A stretch of DNA of 64,000 nt, taken from NCBI GenBank assembly GCA_037013685.1, contig CM072892.1, positions 17,117,501 through 17,181,500 on the forward strand, given 5' to 3'. Below the pieces are notes generated by a model. That model saw only the letters and a list, made by a program, of their open reading frames with translations, was not told where the DNA came from and did not search any database. A program made the position numbers and the translations under genes. Numbering within the stretch: position 1 is the stretch's first letter; each line of letters starts with the position of its first letter. Positions 62,561 through 64,000 of this stretch are shown piece after piece. Source of the stretch: Acridotheres tristis. Lineage: Eukaryota > Chordata > Aves > Passeriformes > Sturnidae.

Positions 62561-64000
62561 TTAAGCAGTGAGAATTCAATCATAGCTACCCTATATGTCA
62601 AAGATGTAAAAAAATTATAATAATCTCTTTGGGTTTTTTAAAGTCACAATAAGATGGCAGTAAGGAACTGAGACTTCCTTTAAAAAAGTGGCTTCAAATG
62701 CATGCATATTTGCAAAACTATTATTGGCTTCTCCAGATGATTTCTTCCCCTTGATATCCATGACAGAAATTAGGTAGATTTTTCTGGAAATAGGATCAGA
62801 TTATTTTTCTGATACATCTATATCTAGTGATGTTGATTTTTGGAATTCATATGGGTAACAGTTGGCAGTACTCAGACAGATTTATGGACCCTGACAACAC
62901 CCAGATGCATAGCAGGACCAGCAGACAAGCAGCAAAGGCTGCAAATTAATATATAGTGAAAGTCAGAGGATACAGTTAATGAAAGCAATTGAAGATATTT
63001 GGATGAAAATTCAGTGACCTTCCTGCCATTGGTTCCTTTTGACAAGTGGCAGACATCTGTCCTACACCTCCTGCCACCTTGCTGCATGTCTCACAAACAC
63101 ACGTTGAGCTGTAGAAATGGAAGTGTCAGGGAATTTCAGCCCCATCCATTTCGGAGTTAACTCATGGGGCACGTGCATTTTATTACAGCTAGTTTCATGT
63201 AGTGATAATGAGCAGCCATGTGGCGTTGCAACCTACTCCTTATTTAGAGCATAAAACAGCTTTATTCCTGCAAGGGCAGAGCCAAATGTTTTACAAGCAA
63301 ACAGTCTGCACATTTCAAATGAGCTGTTTCTATAATTCTAGCACTTTATAGTAAGAACTGAATAGTATAATTATAGGTAAGGAAGTGGTGGTGTTGGGAG
63401 GAGATGATGGAAGTGTTTTTCAGTAAACAAGCAGAGCTGAGAGCTTGCATCCTTCTGCTGCTGGAGCTCCACAAAGTCCCCCAATGCCATTGAAGGAAAT
63501 CTTCAAAACTTAACACACAATGAGCATATCCTGGACAAAAACATGTAACATAAATGGAGTTGGAGTGTGCCTGGCCCATAATTAGCTTAGGAGATATGGA
63601 CAGGAGTCCTCTGACTGAAGCTCAAGGCTGGCAGATGGCTGCAGCCCTCTGCAGAATAAGTAGCTCTGTATAAATTACTTCAGAAAATGAAATAAATATC
63701 AGTAAGAAGTAGGGAGCTACAGGGTTTTTCTAATTTTTTTTTTGCTGCAGCAACTCTGGTTTAAATTGATAAGATAGCTAAACTGAGCTGTTTTCTTCTT
63801 TTCACACTGAGGAAAATTTGAGGAAGGCTGTTCTGTGGGCCTGCACAGGTACTATGGGGTCTTGTCTTGTATCCAGTAAGAAATATTTTAACAATAACTT
63901 GCCGGCGCATGGTGTATGGAAGGGATTTTTGTTTATTTGATAATATGTATTTATATGGAGAGCATGAAACTAGAAACTGCTATTTGGACACATCTCAAGT
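62561..64000. other. Non-coding, no gene seen
   Basis: AT-rich to the end of the window. Two minus-strand ORFs (71 and 77 codons) are without domain signal. No repeat family is recognised. Confidence 0.6.

Noticed and set aside
1..64000. Endogenous retrovirus or other viral insertion
   Set aside because: No gag, pol or env-like frames, no paired LTRs with flanking duplications and no primer-binding site were recognised on either strand. Solo LTRs of unknown families cannot be excluded.

Overview
The window looks like vertebrate nuclear DNA, most likely from a bird. It is AT-rich with GC-rich, CpG-dense islands. Its recognisable interspersed repeats are 3'-truncated CR1 LINE copies whose ends carry the ATTCTRTGATTCT-type 3' terminus, the usual repeat landscape of birds (crocodilians and turtles also carry CR1). 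I saw no bacterial-style gene organisation, no CRISPR array and no provirus with recognisable coding regions. No multi-exon protein-coding gene can be assembled. Nearly all Met-initiated ORFs are short, lack recognisable domains, and read as chance, CpG-island or CR1 frames.

Layout. 1-4400: AT-rich DNA with a cluster of three hairpins (1456-1577), a CR1 fragment (2098-2245) and a stretch resembling a plus-strand 3' UTR ending at AATAAA 4359-4364. 4400-38200: mostly unannotated intergenic or intronic DNA. It holds microsatellites, CpG-poor GC-rich patches, CR1 tails (13158-13252; a nested pair at 26905-27413), a possible 31-nt exon with good splice signals (14567-14597), a possible A-tailed retroposon (25494-25610) and two regulatory-looking blocks (11690-12250, 28820-29065). 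38200-40900: the functional centre, with three CpG-rich segments. The first contains a consensus-perfect CTCF core motif 52 bp upstream of an intact tRNA-Thr (anticodon TGT) gene with Pol III terminators. The other two look like promoter islands of an unidentified transcript. 41000-64000: AT-rich DNA with two exact tandem duplications (50 bp and 32 bp), four CR1 fragments, a triplet of CRE-like sites (47193-47226), a homeodomain/GATA-site-rich block (48260-48410) and two old MIR/L2-like remnants (62085-62205, 62500-62560).

The one gene I can call with certainty is the tRNA. The candidate system worth testing is the CTCF motif, CpG island and tRNA gene combination, which has the parts of a vertebrate insulator. 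The rest is best read as non-coding DNA between or within genes, with scattered candidate cis-elements that need conservation and expression data.
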